Positions 21,403-31,305 of a DNA stretch of 64,000 nt are shown here, one piece after another. The first letter of the stretch is position 1; each line of letters starts with the position of its first letter. The notes beneath the pieces are model-generated. The model was not told where the DNA came from. It worked only from the letters and a program-made list of their open reading frames with translations, and ran no database searches. The translations under genes were made by a program, and so were the position numbers. The stretch comes from Diplonema japonicum (Eukaryota > Euglenozoa > Diplonemea > Diplonemida > Diplonemidae), in the NCBI GenBank assembly GCA_964019335.1, contig OZ025677.1, positions 62,001 through 126,000 on the forward strand, written 5' to 3'.

Positions 21403-21909
21403 TCAACACAAACTTTCCACTTTTTCAGAATTATCATCGGCCACAGGGACGATTTTTATAACGCCATGTGAAGGTGGTGACCGCTTTTTGATCATTTCTA
21501 AAGTGACAAGTTGTGTGTCCGTCTGCAGACGAATAGGGGCAGGGGGGGGTTGTAAATCGTCGTCAGAAGCAGTGCGGAAGAGGCAGGTTGGGAGCTCATC
21601 GTAGGACTTGCAGTGACTTACAGGACTCACCGGTTCGTCCCCACTTTCGTCTTCATACATCCCAGGTGAAGGCACTGGGTGTCCATTTGAGACAGCCGGC
21701 GGTAGAGTACTCACCCACCCGCACATCTTCTCCTTTCTCTCCTTATCCATTGACCCCACGCTCATGGTGTCGGAGTACAGGTCCTTTGTCATCGCAAGCT
21801 TCACCTTTGCCACCATCGCGTACTTCTTCATCCTGATGGACCGTGTCAAGCTGGACGGCTCCTTCTCCTCCCTCACGTCTTGCATGTGCACCGACCCTCC
21901 GCAGCCCAT
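21403..21909 (-). CDS. Small protein with N-terminal acylation motif (168 aa)
   Basis: The first ATG of this frame (21909) starts MGCGGSV, which fits the N-myristoylation pattern (Gly2, Ser6), with Cys3 suited to palmitoylation. Dual-acylated proteins of this kind are anchored to the plasma or flagellar membrane. A basic stretch (RMKKYAMVAKVKLAM) follows, then an acidic, Ser/Pro-rich, probably disordered region (DESGDEPVSPVSH, SYDELPTC, SDDDLQPPP). The length is small and I recognise no family. A GTGAGT inside the frame (about 21717) could act as a splice donor, but splicing to the nearest CAG would truncate the protein. It lies about 1.36 kb upstream of nothing on its own strand; the next gene back is the dihydrouridine synthase (22135-23265). 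Confidence 0.6.
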   Translation of the reverse strand: MGCGGSVHMQDVREEKEPSSLTRSIRMKKYAMVAKVKLAMTKDLYSDTMSVGSMDKERKEKMCGWVSTLPPAVSNGHPVPSPGMYEDESGDEPVSPVSHCKSYDELPTCLFRTASDDDLQPPPAPIRLQTDTQLVTLEMIKKRSPPSHGVIKIVPVADDNSEKVESLC

Positions 21910-21976
21910 TTGCCACAAATGCCTTTATTCTTTTTATTATTTTCTTTTTTTTTTTTTTTTGTGTGCACTGAAATAG

Positions 21977-22007
<31 letters not shown>

Positions 22008-22134
22008 GGGAAAATATGATATTTTGCACGCGGCAAAGAGGTTAGAGCGTGCGCGTGTGTGTGTGTGTGTGTGTGTGTGTTTTTCCTTTTCTTTTTTTTT
22101 TTCCCCTCTTTTTTTTTTTTTTTTTTTTGTTGTT

Positions 22135-23265
22135 TCACTCTTCCTTGTCGCCTGTCTCTGGTTCTACCCACGGAGGGGGGAGCTCCGATGTGAACGGAAG
22201 ATCCAGGCATCTATGATGCCTCTCCACAATTTGTTCATACACATTCAACAGAATCCTTCCGGGACCAAGTGCCTTAGACGAAGGATCCCGTATCGCAGCC
22301 TCAATGCTCTGCGCCAGCTGCCTCTTACCATGAAACCCCTTAAGCAGCTGCATACACGGCTTCAACGCTGCATTACACATCCCGGGGTTGCAAGGGGTAC
22401 GGATCCCATTCAAAGGCATATCAACAAGATGCTCTGCATAAGCCTCAAGAACGGACCCCCTACTTGTGTAAAGAGATGTTGAGGGGCCGCCGAAAAAAAC
22501 TTGTTCCACTTCATGAAAGGAAGCAGGATCTGACATAGCAAGGCGACCGTACATCACGCCCGTTAGGTTCCGCGGGCTGGCCCTCAACACATCGACACCC
22601 GCCTGTAAAGAGTTGAGGCCGCCATTTAAAGTAAAATTCAGGTCAGGCCGCTGCTCAGCTAGCCAATACACTCTCTCGTAATTTAAAGGTGGAATGGACC
22701 TGTTCTGAGCAGGAGAGAGGCCTTTCAGCCAGGCCTTCCGAGCATGAATGTAGTAATGGTCGCAGCCCGATTCAGAAATTGTGTTTATGAAATTTAAAAT
22801 ATATTCTGGTGTGTCGAAATCATCCACGCCAAGCCGGGTTTTCACAGTGACGGGTATGGTGACGCTGGATTTCATGGATTTTAAGCAGGCTCGGACAAGA
22901 TCGGGGTTTTTCATTAATGAAGCACCGAATTCACCTTTGCACGCAACGCGGTTTGAAGGGCAGCCCACGTTTAGGTTTATTTCGTCGTAGCCCCAGGCCT
23001 CCACTATGGAGGCAGCTTCGGCAAGGCGGGTTGGGTCGCTACCGCCTAATTGGAATACGGTCCTTCCTTCACCCTCGCGTTTTCCCAGGAGCCATGCCAT
23101 TTTTGCCGGGTCATCCTTGTTGTATAAAATCGCATCGTCCTTTATCATCTCGGACCAGACCACCACCCTCGGGGAGATAAGCTTCATGAACGTTCTGAAG
23201 TACCTGTTGGAGACATCCACCATAGGGGCAATGTGTACTTGTATCTCTTCCGTTTTGCCTTTCAT
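22135..23265 (-). CDS. tRNA-dihydrouridine synthase, DusA type (376 aa)
   Basis: An FMN- and NADPH-dependent enzyme that reduces uridine to dihydrouridine in the tRNA D-loop. The N-terminal barrel begins HIAPMVDVSNRYFR (residues 11-24). The catalytic cysteine is Cys102 in NLNVGCPS. KTRLGVD (142-148) and HARKAWLKGLSPAQNR (174-189) are characteristic of the DusA branch, and LNGG lies in the flavin-phosphate region. The helical C-terminal domain is present to about residue 350. The length suits a compact, bacterial-type DusA, not the eukaryotic Dus1-4 classes, so bacterial or organellar ancestry is possible. No targeting peptide is obvious. The ATG (23265) is preceded by an A12 run. I use the functional name only. 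Confidence 0.93.
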   Translation of the reverse strand: MKGKTEEIQVHIAPMVDVSNRYFRTFMKLISPRVVVWSEMIKDDAILYNKDDPAKMAWLLGKREGEGRTVFQLGGSDPTRLAEAASIVEAWGYDEINLNVGCPSNRVACKGEFGASLMKNPDLVRACLKSMKSSVTIPVTVKTRLGVDDFDTPEYILNFINTISESGCDHYYIHARKAWLKGLSPAQNRSIPPLNYERVYWLAEQRPDLNFTLNGGLNSLQAGVDVLRASPRNLTGVMYGRLAMSDPASFHEVEQVFFGGPSTSLYTSRGSVLEAYAEHLVDMPLNGIRTPCNPGMCNAALKPCMQLLKGFHGKRQLAQSIEAAIRDPSSKALGPGRILLNVYEQIVERHHRCLDLPFTSELPPPWVEPETGDKEE

Positions 23266-24187
23266 TTTTTTTTTTTCCTGTTTTTATCTAAATATATTTT
23301 GTTGAGTTTTTTTATTTGAATGATTAAAAGAATGAAAAAAGAAAAAAAAAAGAAAACGTTTTTTTTTGGGGGGGGTTTGTTCTCCTATTTTTTTTTTTCT
23401 TTCTCTCTCCTTTTTTTTTTTTTTAAAGCACGATTTTAATGACCTTGTGTGTGTTGGGAAAGGGTAACAGGAAAAAAAAAAAAGAAACAAAAAAAGTGAG
23501 GGGGGGAATAAACAGATTAGATCCACTTCCCCCTTTGAAAGAACGAGTGTTTTTTTTTTTTTTTTAAACTTGTCCAAGCAAGAAGAAAAAAAAAGGAAAT
23601 GGGAAACACCTGGTGTGACCACACGAAATAACGAAATGGTAGAAATTAAATTGTTGTTATGGCTTTAAAAAGAAAAAAGAAGAAGAGAAAGCTAACCACA
23701 AAAAGCAGGGAAAGGGGAGGGTTGTCGCGAATATTTTTTTTCCTATTTTTCTTTTTTCTTCCTTTTTTTGTCAGTGCACACGAGCGGTATTTTAACCTAA
23801 TAAAATACCTCATCACGCTGCCATCAACTAGCTTTTAGTCTCGACAACAGTATTGTAATAACAAAAAAAAAAAAAAAAAAGAAAACAGAAAAAAGAGGAA
23901 ATGAGGAAACATAAAAATAATTATAAAAGGGAGCTGGCCGGGTAAAACCTGGAGAAGTTTGTAAACCCGAAACACGTTGCCAACGCACCCCTTTTTATTT
24001 AAACAAGTCAAAGACTCGTTCTTGCAAAAGAAAACACACAAAAAAAAAAAGAAAAAAGAAAAAAAAGAGCCTTCACGGAGTGAAGCACGGTATCCTTCTT
24101 TCTCGCAAAAATATTTAAAAAGAAAACGAAACAAACACACGAAGAAAAGCGCAGAAAGAAGGGGGGGAAAAAAAATACCTGCTACTC
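23266..24187. other. Intergenic DNA with one MITE M1 copy
   Basis: No gene. A partial MITE M1 copy lies at about 23774-23834 (GTGCACACGAGCGG, then TAACCTAATAAAATACCTC and CATCAACTAGC). The rest is homopolymer-rich. Confidence 0.6.
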
Positions 24188-25774
24188 CTATTCATCGCTC
24201 AACATCTTGTCCCAGAAGTCGCACTGGGGGTCCCTGAAGGTGGGAACGTACTTGAAACCAGTCCCGTTGTACTTGGGCTCGACATCGAGGAGGAAGTGGG
24301 AGTCGGTGGTGGGGTTGTACCTAGTCGACCACAGCCCACCAGGGGAACCCGTCACAGCGAAGTTTGTCCAGAAACCACTCACATCATCAGCAAACCCCTG
24401 CTCGAAGGGGTACTCGGGGTAGGTGAAGGGGCAATGGTCCTGGGTCGGCACACCCATACAGTCAAACACATACGGAAGATCAGCAGTGTGCGGCACGAAA
24501 GGTGCGTATGACTTGTGGTGCATCAATGTGTACACGTACACGTTGGGGTTCTTCTTGACAAGCCCGCGGGCACTGCGCCTGGACGGGCAGGTGAACATGG
24601 CATCAGTAGACGCACGCATCATCGCCCACCACCACCAGTTGTAGTCACCAAGGTTCGCAGGGTACTCATATGATGCGTTGCTGTACAGTGCCTTCACCTC
24701 AGGGAGGTAGATGGGACTCTTCAGGTACACGGAGATCATAGCGTCGAACAGCACTTCATCGCCGAAGGGCTCAGGTGCCAAGAACAGCGACATCTCATCC
24801 CTGTTGGTCCCTGCGATGATGTCCACAGGCTGCAGGTACTCACCAGCAGCGAAGGCCTCGTACGGGTACTGCGTGAAGTGCACCTTGTCAACGGTAGGCC
24901 CCCACGTGAGGTGCATGTTGCCGGATCCCATAATGCGGTTTGGTGTAGCAGACTGAAGTGTGTTCTCAAGCTGCCTCCAAGGGACCGCCTTCATGCACGC
25001 CACTGTGGTGCAGTTCGTCTTCTCCATGATACTGTTGAAGTTGTCGACAGTTCTCTCCATGGGGTTCGAGTCCCACACGGCGCCAAGCCCGCTCTGAGCA
25101 ATGGCCTTGGAGAAGAAGCCTTTGGGGGTTGTGATAGAGGTGAGGTGGCAGGCTACGGAGCCTGCCCCAGCAGACTCTCCAAAGATGGTGATGCGGCTCG
25201 GGTCCCCACCGAAGGCGGCAACATTGTCATGTGCCCATTGAATCGCCGCGCGCTGGTCGAGGAAACCCCAGTTCCCTGTTGAGCCGTCCTTTCCTGTCAT
25301 CTTGGGAGAGCCTAGGAACCCGAACACGTTGAGACGGTAGTTGATGGTGATCACAACAGCCTTGTTCGCAGAGCGCATCACCAATTGCTGGCCTTCATAA
25401 GCATCACCGCACCCGAAGTCATAGCTCCCACCGTGGATCCACAGCATCACAGCAAGGCCCTGAGGGGATCCTGCTGGCTTGTGAACGTTCAGAAACTGGC
25501 ATGTCTCCGACTCTTCGAACTCGTCCCTGATGCAGAGCGACCCGGGGCAGGTGGCCCCGTGCTTCACAGCAGGCTTCACACCGTTCCAAGCGTCCATCTT
25601 CTCGGGGACTTCCCACCTCTCAGCCTTCGCGTACTGGACACCCAGGAACGAGTCGACCATTGACCCGTTCACATTCCTCGTGATCCCCTCTACTTGACCC
25701 AAACCAGGGATGTTCACGATGGGCCCAGCTGTCACTGCTGACACCAGGCACAGCGGGAGTAGGAACTGCCGCAT
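24188..25774 (-). CDS. Secreted carboxylesterase (alpha/beta hydrolase), copy 1 (528 aa)
   Basis: A type-B carboxylesterase, hydrolysing ester bonds outside the cell or in a lumen. A signal peptide is visible (MRQFLLPLCLVSAVTA, cleavage about residue 16). Oxyanion hole HGG at 114-116. Nucleophile Ser201 in FGESAGAGS. The acidic residue lies in GTNRDEMSLF and the catalytic His probably in PHTADLPYVFD, giving a complete Ser-Glu/Asp-His triad. Length is typical for the COesterase family. The substrate cannot be predicted. Upstream of the ATG the gene strand shows CCTTCTTCAG, a likely splice acceptor 20 nt away. It is followed 2.1 kb upstream by a near-identical paralogue (26382-27920), with which it shares long identical stretches. 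Confidence 0.93.
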   Translation of the reverse strand: MRQFLLPLCLVSAVTAGPIVNIPGLGQVEGITRNVNGSMVDSFLGVQYAKAERWEVPEKMDAWNGVKPAVKHGATCPGSLCIRDEFEESETCQFLNVHKPAGSPQGLAVMLWIHGGSYDFGCGDAYEGQQLVMRSANKAVVITINYRLNVFGFLGSPKMTGKDGSTGNWGFLDQRAAIQWAHDNVAAFGGDPSRITIFGESAGAGSVACHLTSITTPKGFFSKAIAQSGLGAVWDSNPMERTVDNFNSIMEKTNCTTVACMKAVPWRQLENTLQSATPNRIMGSGNMHLTWGPTVDKVHFTQYPYEAFAAGEYLQPVDIIAGTNRDEMSLFLAPEPFGDEVLFDAMISVYLKSPIYLPEVKALYSNASYEYPANLGDYNWWWWAMMRASTDAMFTCPSRRSARGLVKKNPNVYVYTLMHHKSYAPFVPHTADLPYVFDCMGVPTQDHCPFTYPEYPFEQGFADDVSGFWTNFAVTGSPGGLWSTRYNPTTDSHFLLDVEPKYNGTGFKYVPTFRDPQCDFWDKMLSDE

Positions 25775-26381
25775 ATTGTTGAAAAGGAAGAGATCTGAAG
25801 AAGGTTAAAACAGTATTGTATCCAACAAAAAAAGAAAAGGGGAGAAAACACCGCACCCATGCAGTCTTGCAAGGGGATCGAAGAGAAAGGAAAAGGAGAA
25901 AAAGAAAATAGAAATGTCGTCGGCGGCGGAACAAGAAACACCCGAATAACCGGCCTGCTGCAACCGAGAGCTTGCGCACGAAGGAAAAGAAAAGGAGAAT
26001 CTGGAGCTGGAGAATACGTTTTTTTTTCTCTAACGATACGAAGGGGTGGTGGGGTGGGAGGGGACATGGCACACGTCGCGCCTCTCGAAAGCGCAAGGTA
26101 GCATCCATCCGTGAACATGAGATGCTTGCAACACATTGAAATGAACTACTGAAGAAACACTAGAAATGAGGATCGAAATAAGGAGCATCTCCGTATTAAA
26201 ACTATAAGACTAGTGCTCCATTTGCTCGTGCAGCACAAGCGTTAACTTCTTTTTTACTTAATTAACCCATTGCGCTGTCAACAGCCAGCTTCGATTCTCG
26301 AGAAGTAAATTTGCTAAAACAAAAAGGAAAAAAAAAGAAAACCGAAAGGTACCAGAGGGGAAAATTATGCATTTAAAACAA
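25775..26381. other. Spacer between the esterase copies
   Basis: No gene. A diverged MITE M1-like stretch (about 26217-26320: 'tgctcgtgcagcacaagcg', 'cattgcgctgtcaac', 'ttctcgagaagtaaat') lies near the downstream end of esterase copy 2. Confidence 0.5.
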
Positions 26382-27920
26382 TCAGTACGTCATCTTGTCC
26401 CAGAAGTCGCACTGGGGGTCCCTGAAGGTGGGAACGTACTTGAAACCAGTCCCGTTGTACTTGGGCTCGACATCGAGGAGGAAGTGGGAGTCGGTGGTGG
26501 GGTTGTACCTAGTCGACCACAGCCCACCAGGGGAACCCGTCACAGCGAAGTTTGTCCAGAAACCACTCACATCATCAGCAAACCCCTGCTCGAAGGGGTA
26601 CTCGGGGTAGGTGAAGGGGCAATGGTCCTGGGTCGGCACACCCATACAGTCAAACACATACGGAAGATCAGCAGTGTGCGGCACGAAAGGTGCGTATGAC
26701 TTGTGGTGCATCAATGTGTACACGTACACGTTGGGGTTCTTCTTGACAAGCCCGCGGGCACTGCGCCTGGACGGGCAGGTGAAGGACTGATCAGTAGTGG
26801 CACGCATGATGGCCCACCACCACCAGCTGTAGTCACCAAGGTTCGCAGGGTACTCATACGATGCGTTGCTGTACAGTGCCTTCACCTCAGGGAGGTAGAT
26901 GGGACTCTTCAGCATTGGCGTCACGACCAGATCAAACAACGCTTCATCGCCGAAGGGCTCAGGTGCCAAGAACAGCGACATCTCATCCCTGTTGGTCCCT
27001 GCGATGATGTCCACAGGCTGCAGGTATTCACCAGCATCAAACGCCGTAACAGGTGCCTTCGCCAAGTGGACGTTGTCGATGGTCGGTGCCCAACCGACAG
27101 CACCTGTCTTCTCAAGCTGCCTCCAAGGGACCGCCTTCATGCACGCCACTGTGGTGCAGTTGTTCTTCTTCATAACATTGTCGAAGGTGTTGACCGCCTG
27201 CTTCATGGGAAACGAGTCCCACGGAGCACCAAGCCCGCTCTGCCCGATTGCCTTGGAGAAGAAGCCTTTGGGGGTTGTGATAGAGGTGAGGTGGCAGGCT
27301 ACGGAGCCTGCCCCAGCAGACTCTCCAAAGATGGTGATGCGGCTCGGGTCCCCACCGAAGGCGGCAACATTGTCATGTGCCCATTGAATCGCCGCGCGCT
27401 GGTCGAGGAAACCCCAGTTCCCTGTTGAGCCGTCCTTTCCTGTCATCTTGGGAGAGCCTAGGAACCCGAACACGTTGAGACGGTAGTTGATGGTGATCAC
27501 AACAGCCTTGTTCGCAGAGCGCATCACCAATTGCTGGCCTTCATAAGCATCACCGCACCCGAAGTCGTAGTTCCCACCGTGGATCCACAGCATCACAGCA
27601 AGGCCCTGAGGGGACCCTGCTGGCTTGTGAACGTTCAGAAACTGGCATGTCTCCGACTCTTCGAACTCGTCCCTGATGCAGAGCGACCCGGGGCAGGTGG
27701 CCCCGTGCTTCACAGCAGGCTTCACACCGTTCCAAGCGTCCATCTTCTCGGGGACTTCCCACCTCTCGGCCTTCGCGTACTGGACACCCAGGAACGAGTC
27801 GACCATTGACCCATTCACATTCCTCGTGATCCCCTCTACTTGACCCAAACCAGGGATGTTCACGATGGGCCCAGCTGTCACTGCTGACACCAGGCACAGC
27901 GGGAGTAGGAACTGCCGCAT
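26382..27920 (-). CDS. Secreted carboxylesterase, copy 2 (512 aa)
   Basis: The start chosen is the ATG at 27920 (MRQFLLP), because it begins the same signal peptide as copy 1; codons upstream of it are Lys-rich leader. The gene strand just before it reads TTTTTTTCTTAG then ATCTAAT, a clean splice acceptor 8 nt from the ATG. All catalytic residues of copy 1 are kept (HGG 114-116, Ser201, NRDEMS, PHTADLP). It differs mainly in one internal block (about residues 225-300), where it is about 14 residues shorter and quite diverged, and in a second patch near residue 330. Outside these it is nearly identical to copy 1, even at third positions, suggesting recent duplication or gene conversion. Confidence 0.93.
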   Translation of the reverse strand: MRQFLLPLCLVSAVTAGPIVNIPGLGQVEGITRNVNGSMVDSFLGVQYAKAERWEVPEKMDAWNGVKPAVKHGATCPGSLCIRDEFEESETCQFLNVHKPAGSPQGLAVMLWIHGGNYDFGCGDAYEGQQLVMRSANKAVVITINYRLNVFGFLGSPKMTGKDGSTGNWGFLDQRAAIQWAHDNVAAFGGDPSRITIFGESAGAGSVACHLTSITTPKGFFSKAIGQSGLGAPWDSFPMKQAVNTFDNVMKKNNCTTVACMKAVPWRQLEKTGAVGWAPTIDNVHLAKAPVTAFDAGEYLQPVDIIAGTNRDEMSLFLAPEPFGDEALFDLVVTPMLKSPIYLPEVKALYSNASYEYPANLGDYSWWWWAIMRATTDQSFTCPSRRSARGLVKKNPNVYVYTLMHHKSYAPFVPHTADLPYVFDCMGVPTQDHCPFTYPEYPFEQGFADDVSGFWTNFAVTGSPGGLWSTRYNPTTDSHFLLDVEPKYNGTGFKYVPTFRDPQCDFWDKMTY

Positions 27921-28224
27921 ATTAGATCTAAGAAAAAAAGACCTTGGTTTTTTTTTTTTTTTTTTTGGCACAAAGAAGGGAAATAAGAAAGAAAGAAAAG
28001 AAAAGAAAGAGGGGGGGGGGGGGGGGGGGGGTGAAGGAGAACGAAAACAACACGCGCATATTCCATCTAGTTCTTTAGGTTAGGAATACTGCCAAAAAGA
28101 AAAAGGGGGGAAAGAGGGGAAAAAAAAACGGAACATGGAGGGAGAAAGAGAGGAAAAGTGTTGTGAATAGACAGGGGGGGGGGTATGTTTTTTCATTTCC
28201 TTTTTTTTTTTTGTCTTTTCTTTC

Positions 28225-28345
28225 CCTCAGGAGCCACTAAGGACCTGGCTGTTCCATAACCTTGTCCACAGAGCGAATGCGGAGACTGTGGTCGGGAACA
28301 GTACTCCCGACCTACTGGGACGCTAGTGGGAGCCATACTCCCTCC
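28225..28345 (-). repeat. Dispersed repeat R4, copy a
   Basis: A core of about 27 bp (ATGGCTCCCACTAGCGTCCC and the bases after it, minus strand) is shared, in the opposite orientation, with 58975-59095. 'CAGTACTCCCG' also recurs, inverted, at about 30865. It may be a Pol III-derived repeat; not identified. Confidence 0.4.
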
Positions 28346-28570
28346 TTTTCTTCTAGGGGCCAAAATGCGCAATTTCTGCCGTGTAACAATTTCACACCGA
28401 AAAAAGAAAGGGAGGGGGGGAGGAGAAAGAAAATATAGATGCGGAAAGAATGTTATCTTTCGTTGTCAAGAGAAAATATAAAAGAGAGCAAAATGGGGTG
28501 GGGGTGTGTGAAAGGAGAAAATAATTTACCATGATGATGGGGAAGCCATGCCTAATGATGCTCCCTGGGG

Positions 28571-28649
28571 CTATGTGCAAGGAAACACGTTTCTAAGCTT
28601 TTTTTTTTGAAAATAAGGACGGAAACGTTTCCCCGTTTCTTGCCAACAG
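28571..28649. mobile_element. hAT-type MITE M2, short copy
   Basis: Begins CTATGTGCAAGGAAACACG and ends CCCCGTTTCTTGCCAACAG; internal GGAAACGTTTCC. Same termini and internal motifs as the copies at 43358-43519 and 56474-56562. No clear target duplication (the flank is a G run). Confidence 0.55.
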
Positions 28650-28860
28650 GGGGGGGGGGGAGCTAATACCGTATTTATAAAGATTAACTACGACTTGAAT
28701 AGCAAGACTAAAAGAAATTTGGACTTCCTCCCCCTTTTTTTTCTGAGCCTCTCAAGTGACTTGTGGCCCCGTCGATAGTAAAAGTAGAGAGGTAAAAAAG
28801 ATGTCTTTGAAGGGAACCTGCAGTATGTGACAGGATCGCCTAACGACAATCAACTCATCT

Positions 28861-29300
28861 AGTGTTTGATCCCTTCTGTCGTGGTAGTGCCTTAGGCCCG
28901 TCGTAGTATCTCATCAGCAGCTTGGGCGTGAAACCAACTAGCGAGTTGTTGAGGATGCAATGCGTGCGCATTTGTTCCTCTAGGATCGAGTGGGTGACCT
29001 TCGGGGATGCGAAGATCGGACGAGTGGAGTAGCCAGTGACGGCATGGCTGTGGAGCCCTAGGGTGCGTAGTGAGTGTACTGACTTCATAGTTTCTGCCGG
29101 AATCAGATGATTCCCCGTCCCTTTTAGATGGATCCTTTCTAAGACGCTGAGAATCCTGCCGATCCTCGCCCAGCACGCTATGTCTTCCCCATCCATGTGG
29201 AGCCTTTCCGTTGCAATGAGGTCGACTGCTAGTTCCGCCTTCGAAACTTGCCCGCCTTCCTCGCCCCATTTTAGTGTGCCGGGCAGTGCCAAATTGTATG
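28861..29300 (-). pseudogene. LINE C-terminal domain fragment, diverged family (L1)
   Basis: The open frame 29292-28861 carries a diverged form of the domain found at the C-terminus of the LINE at 59.4-61.1 kb: KAELAVDLIATERL matches SAVELAIDFEWTTG, MKSVHSLRTLGLHSHAVTGY matches RVKSLIAIGGKAAIGF, and STRPIFASPKVTHSILEE matches SRRPIFATQSTHDKLMD; it ends QKGSNTR then a stop. The N-terminal part continues in another frame up to about 29377. It is 5' truncated and immobile, oriented like all other LINE fragments here. Confidence 0.6.
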
Positions 29301-29363
29301 CAGCAGGAGGTTGCTGGTCCCGCCTCTAATGTCGAAGGGTGTGTCACACCCAAGGCATTTCGT

Positions 29364-30260
29364 AAAAAAAAATTCACTATGATAGGAACGAAGTGGTTAG
29401 CAACGGCCCGCCGCGGTGGCGTGCCTACCTTATGATGCTCCCCTTTTGGGGTCGTTCCCTGCTACCCACCGTAGTGCCTAGCTGTCGCCTTGTTGTTCCG
29501 AGGGTTTGAGCCTTATGGCCGGTTCCTACGGTTACCGATCCCCACCTGTCATGGGTGGGGATCGGTACCATTCGGATGTGATTTTGGTATCGATGTTTGT
29601 GGGACCCACCCATTATCTTCACACCCCCCTTATACCCTTAAGCCCAATCCTTTCTTTCCGGTAATCTTCTCTCAGTCCTTTCAGCTTGGTCGCCGTCAGC
29701 CCCGATGCAAACAGGGCCCTCCTATCAAAGCCAACGACGTGGTCGCGGCCAATGGATCGTAGTGATCTCACGTTCTTGCATGACTGCGCCGGAAAAGCGC
29801 GCCTCCTCTTCTCCCTCATCCATGTCGCTTGCAGCGTATCCAGGATCCGCTTGATCCTCACCGCCTTCTTGTCGATGTCAATCGTCGTGTTGATGTTAAC
29901 CCCCAGCGTCTTCTTCGTGTAGCACTCGAAGTCAATCGCCAGCTCGATCGCCGACACGGACGTTCCCTCCTCCGCCCACCGCAGCGCAGCCAGCCATCTC
30001 AGCACCTGATCACCATACTCCCTGAGCTGCGGGGTCAGCTTGAGCTTGTACAGTTCCACAACCTTTGGCGCCTCGAAACGCCTTCCTTGAGTCGTCACCA
30101 CCCACGGCGGTTCCTTCTCAACCGCGAACCGCTTCACCGCCAGAGCATCGTCCCTGCGCCTCACCACCTCTGCCAAATACCTCTGCAGCCTCTCCAAACC
30201 GCGGAACACGACCTTCCTCGGGAGAATCCCGTGCAGCTCCAAACAGACCGGCCACCTTTC
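29364..30260 (-). mobile_element. LINE 3' fragment (L2) with intact 207-aa C-terminal frame
   Basis: Open frame 30242-29619 starts at ELHGILPRKVV and contains LERLQRYLAEVVRRRD, VSAIELAIDFECYTKK and CKNVRSLRSIGRDHVVGFDRRALFA, the shared LINE C-terminal domain. The 5' side is cut off at a tract of T (gene strand) at about 30262. The 3' UTR (29618-29373) contains a long hairpin and ends GTGAA followed by T9. The last 42 bp of it recur alone at 16067-16110. RT and endonuclease are absent. Confidence 0.75.
29533..29567. other. Perfect 14-bp stem-loop in the LINE 3' UTR
   Basis: TACCGATCCCCACC pairs exactly with GGTGGGGATCGGTA around a 7-nt loop (TGTCATG). It may be the 3' structure recognised by the element's reverse transcriptase; this is inference. 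Confidence 0.8.
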
Positions 30261-30295
30261 GCGAAAAAAAAAAAAAAAAAAAAAAAGAGTCGGTT

Positions 30296-30372
30296 GATTG
30301 TTGTTTGTGCACAGCCGGGGTTAACCTGTAGAAGGATAAGCCCAACAATGCTACCACTACTCTTTTTAGCAC
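30296..30372 (-). repeat. Dispersed repeat R3, copy b
   Basis: Inverted copy of 16560-16632, lying directly beyond the T tract that bounds the LINE fragment. Confidence 0.6.
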
Positions 30373-30918
30373 TGTTTTTTCTTTAAAAAAAAAAAAAAAA
30401 AAAAAAAAAGTAATCTCCAGGTTCCACGTCAGTTCAGCATCGGAAAAAAGCTCGATGTTGATAAAACTGGGCATGTTTTCACCTTGTGCTAATAACCAAA
30501 TTCTAAAGTACAGCTCCATGTTGTTCTGCATTCGTCTTCCTCGTCTTTCTTTTTTTTTTTTTTTTTTTTTTTCTGTGCCAGAATTCCAGCTTTGTCCTGT
30601 TACTTGACCCTGTTTCTTGGCCTGTAAGAATTCAAATTAAAGTACTTCAGTGTTAACTGAATAGAGATCGTCTAGACGTTGGAAGTTGATGGTGTGTAAA
30701 AGAGCAATAAAAAAAAGAAAAGAAAAAAAAAAACTATACACTCACCACAGCTGCGCTTAGTCCCGCTTTGTCCCCGTTCTGGGGGCTCTGGCGGGTTCCT
30801 ACTAAGGTGGTCAACCACGGAGCAGCCTTGTCGGGGTCTGCAACAGTCGATGCTGCTCATGGTTCGCTCCGGGAGTACTGGCCTCCTGTCATACCCGTGT
30901 GTGGTCGGTTCTCCAACA

Positions 30919-30956
<38 letters not shown>

Positions 30957-31305
30957 AAAAGAAGAAGAGGAAAACCTCTAAATAGGCGATGCTTTTTGTT
31001 CAAGAATAGAAAAGGAAAAGAGAAAGAAAGAAGAGGAAGAGGAAGAGGAAGAAAAGGAGAACGAGAACGGGAAAGAAGATGAAGAGAAAGAAACTGCTTA
31101 AGAACCGCACGCCTTTCCTGTCAATTTCTGTTAATACAAAAATAAGAGATGAAGAAATTCCTCTCCTACTTCTGTTCCTTAAAAACAAAAACAAAAAGAT
31201 AAAAAGTGTGTTTCTTGGAAAAGAAACTTGTAGAAAGGGGGAAAAAAAAAAAAGAGGTTTTTACTTTGCACCCAATCTAAAACAAACCCATCGCCTCGAA
31301 AGAGT
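30373..31305. other. No gene seen
   Basis: Homopolymers plus a GC-richer patch (about 30745-30920) that ends at an A tract on the plus strand and looks like a retroposed fragment; it shares a short 'GGGAGTACTG' motif with repeat R4. Confidence 0.4.

Noticed and set aside
30320-30345. 'aacctgtagaaggataa' resembles the universal 3' end of SSU rRNA
   Set aside because: Only about 16 of 20 positions agree, nothing on either side is rRNA-like, and the same piece recurs as dispersed repeat R3.
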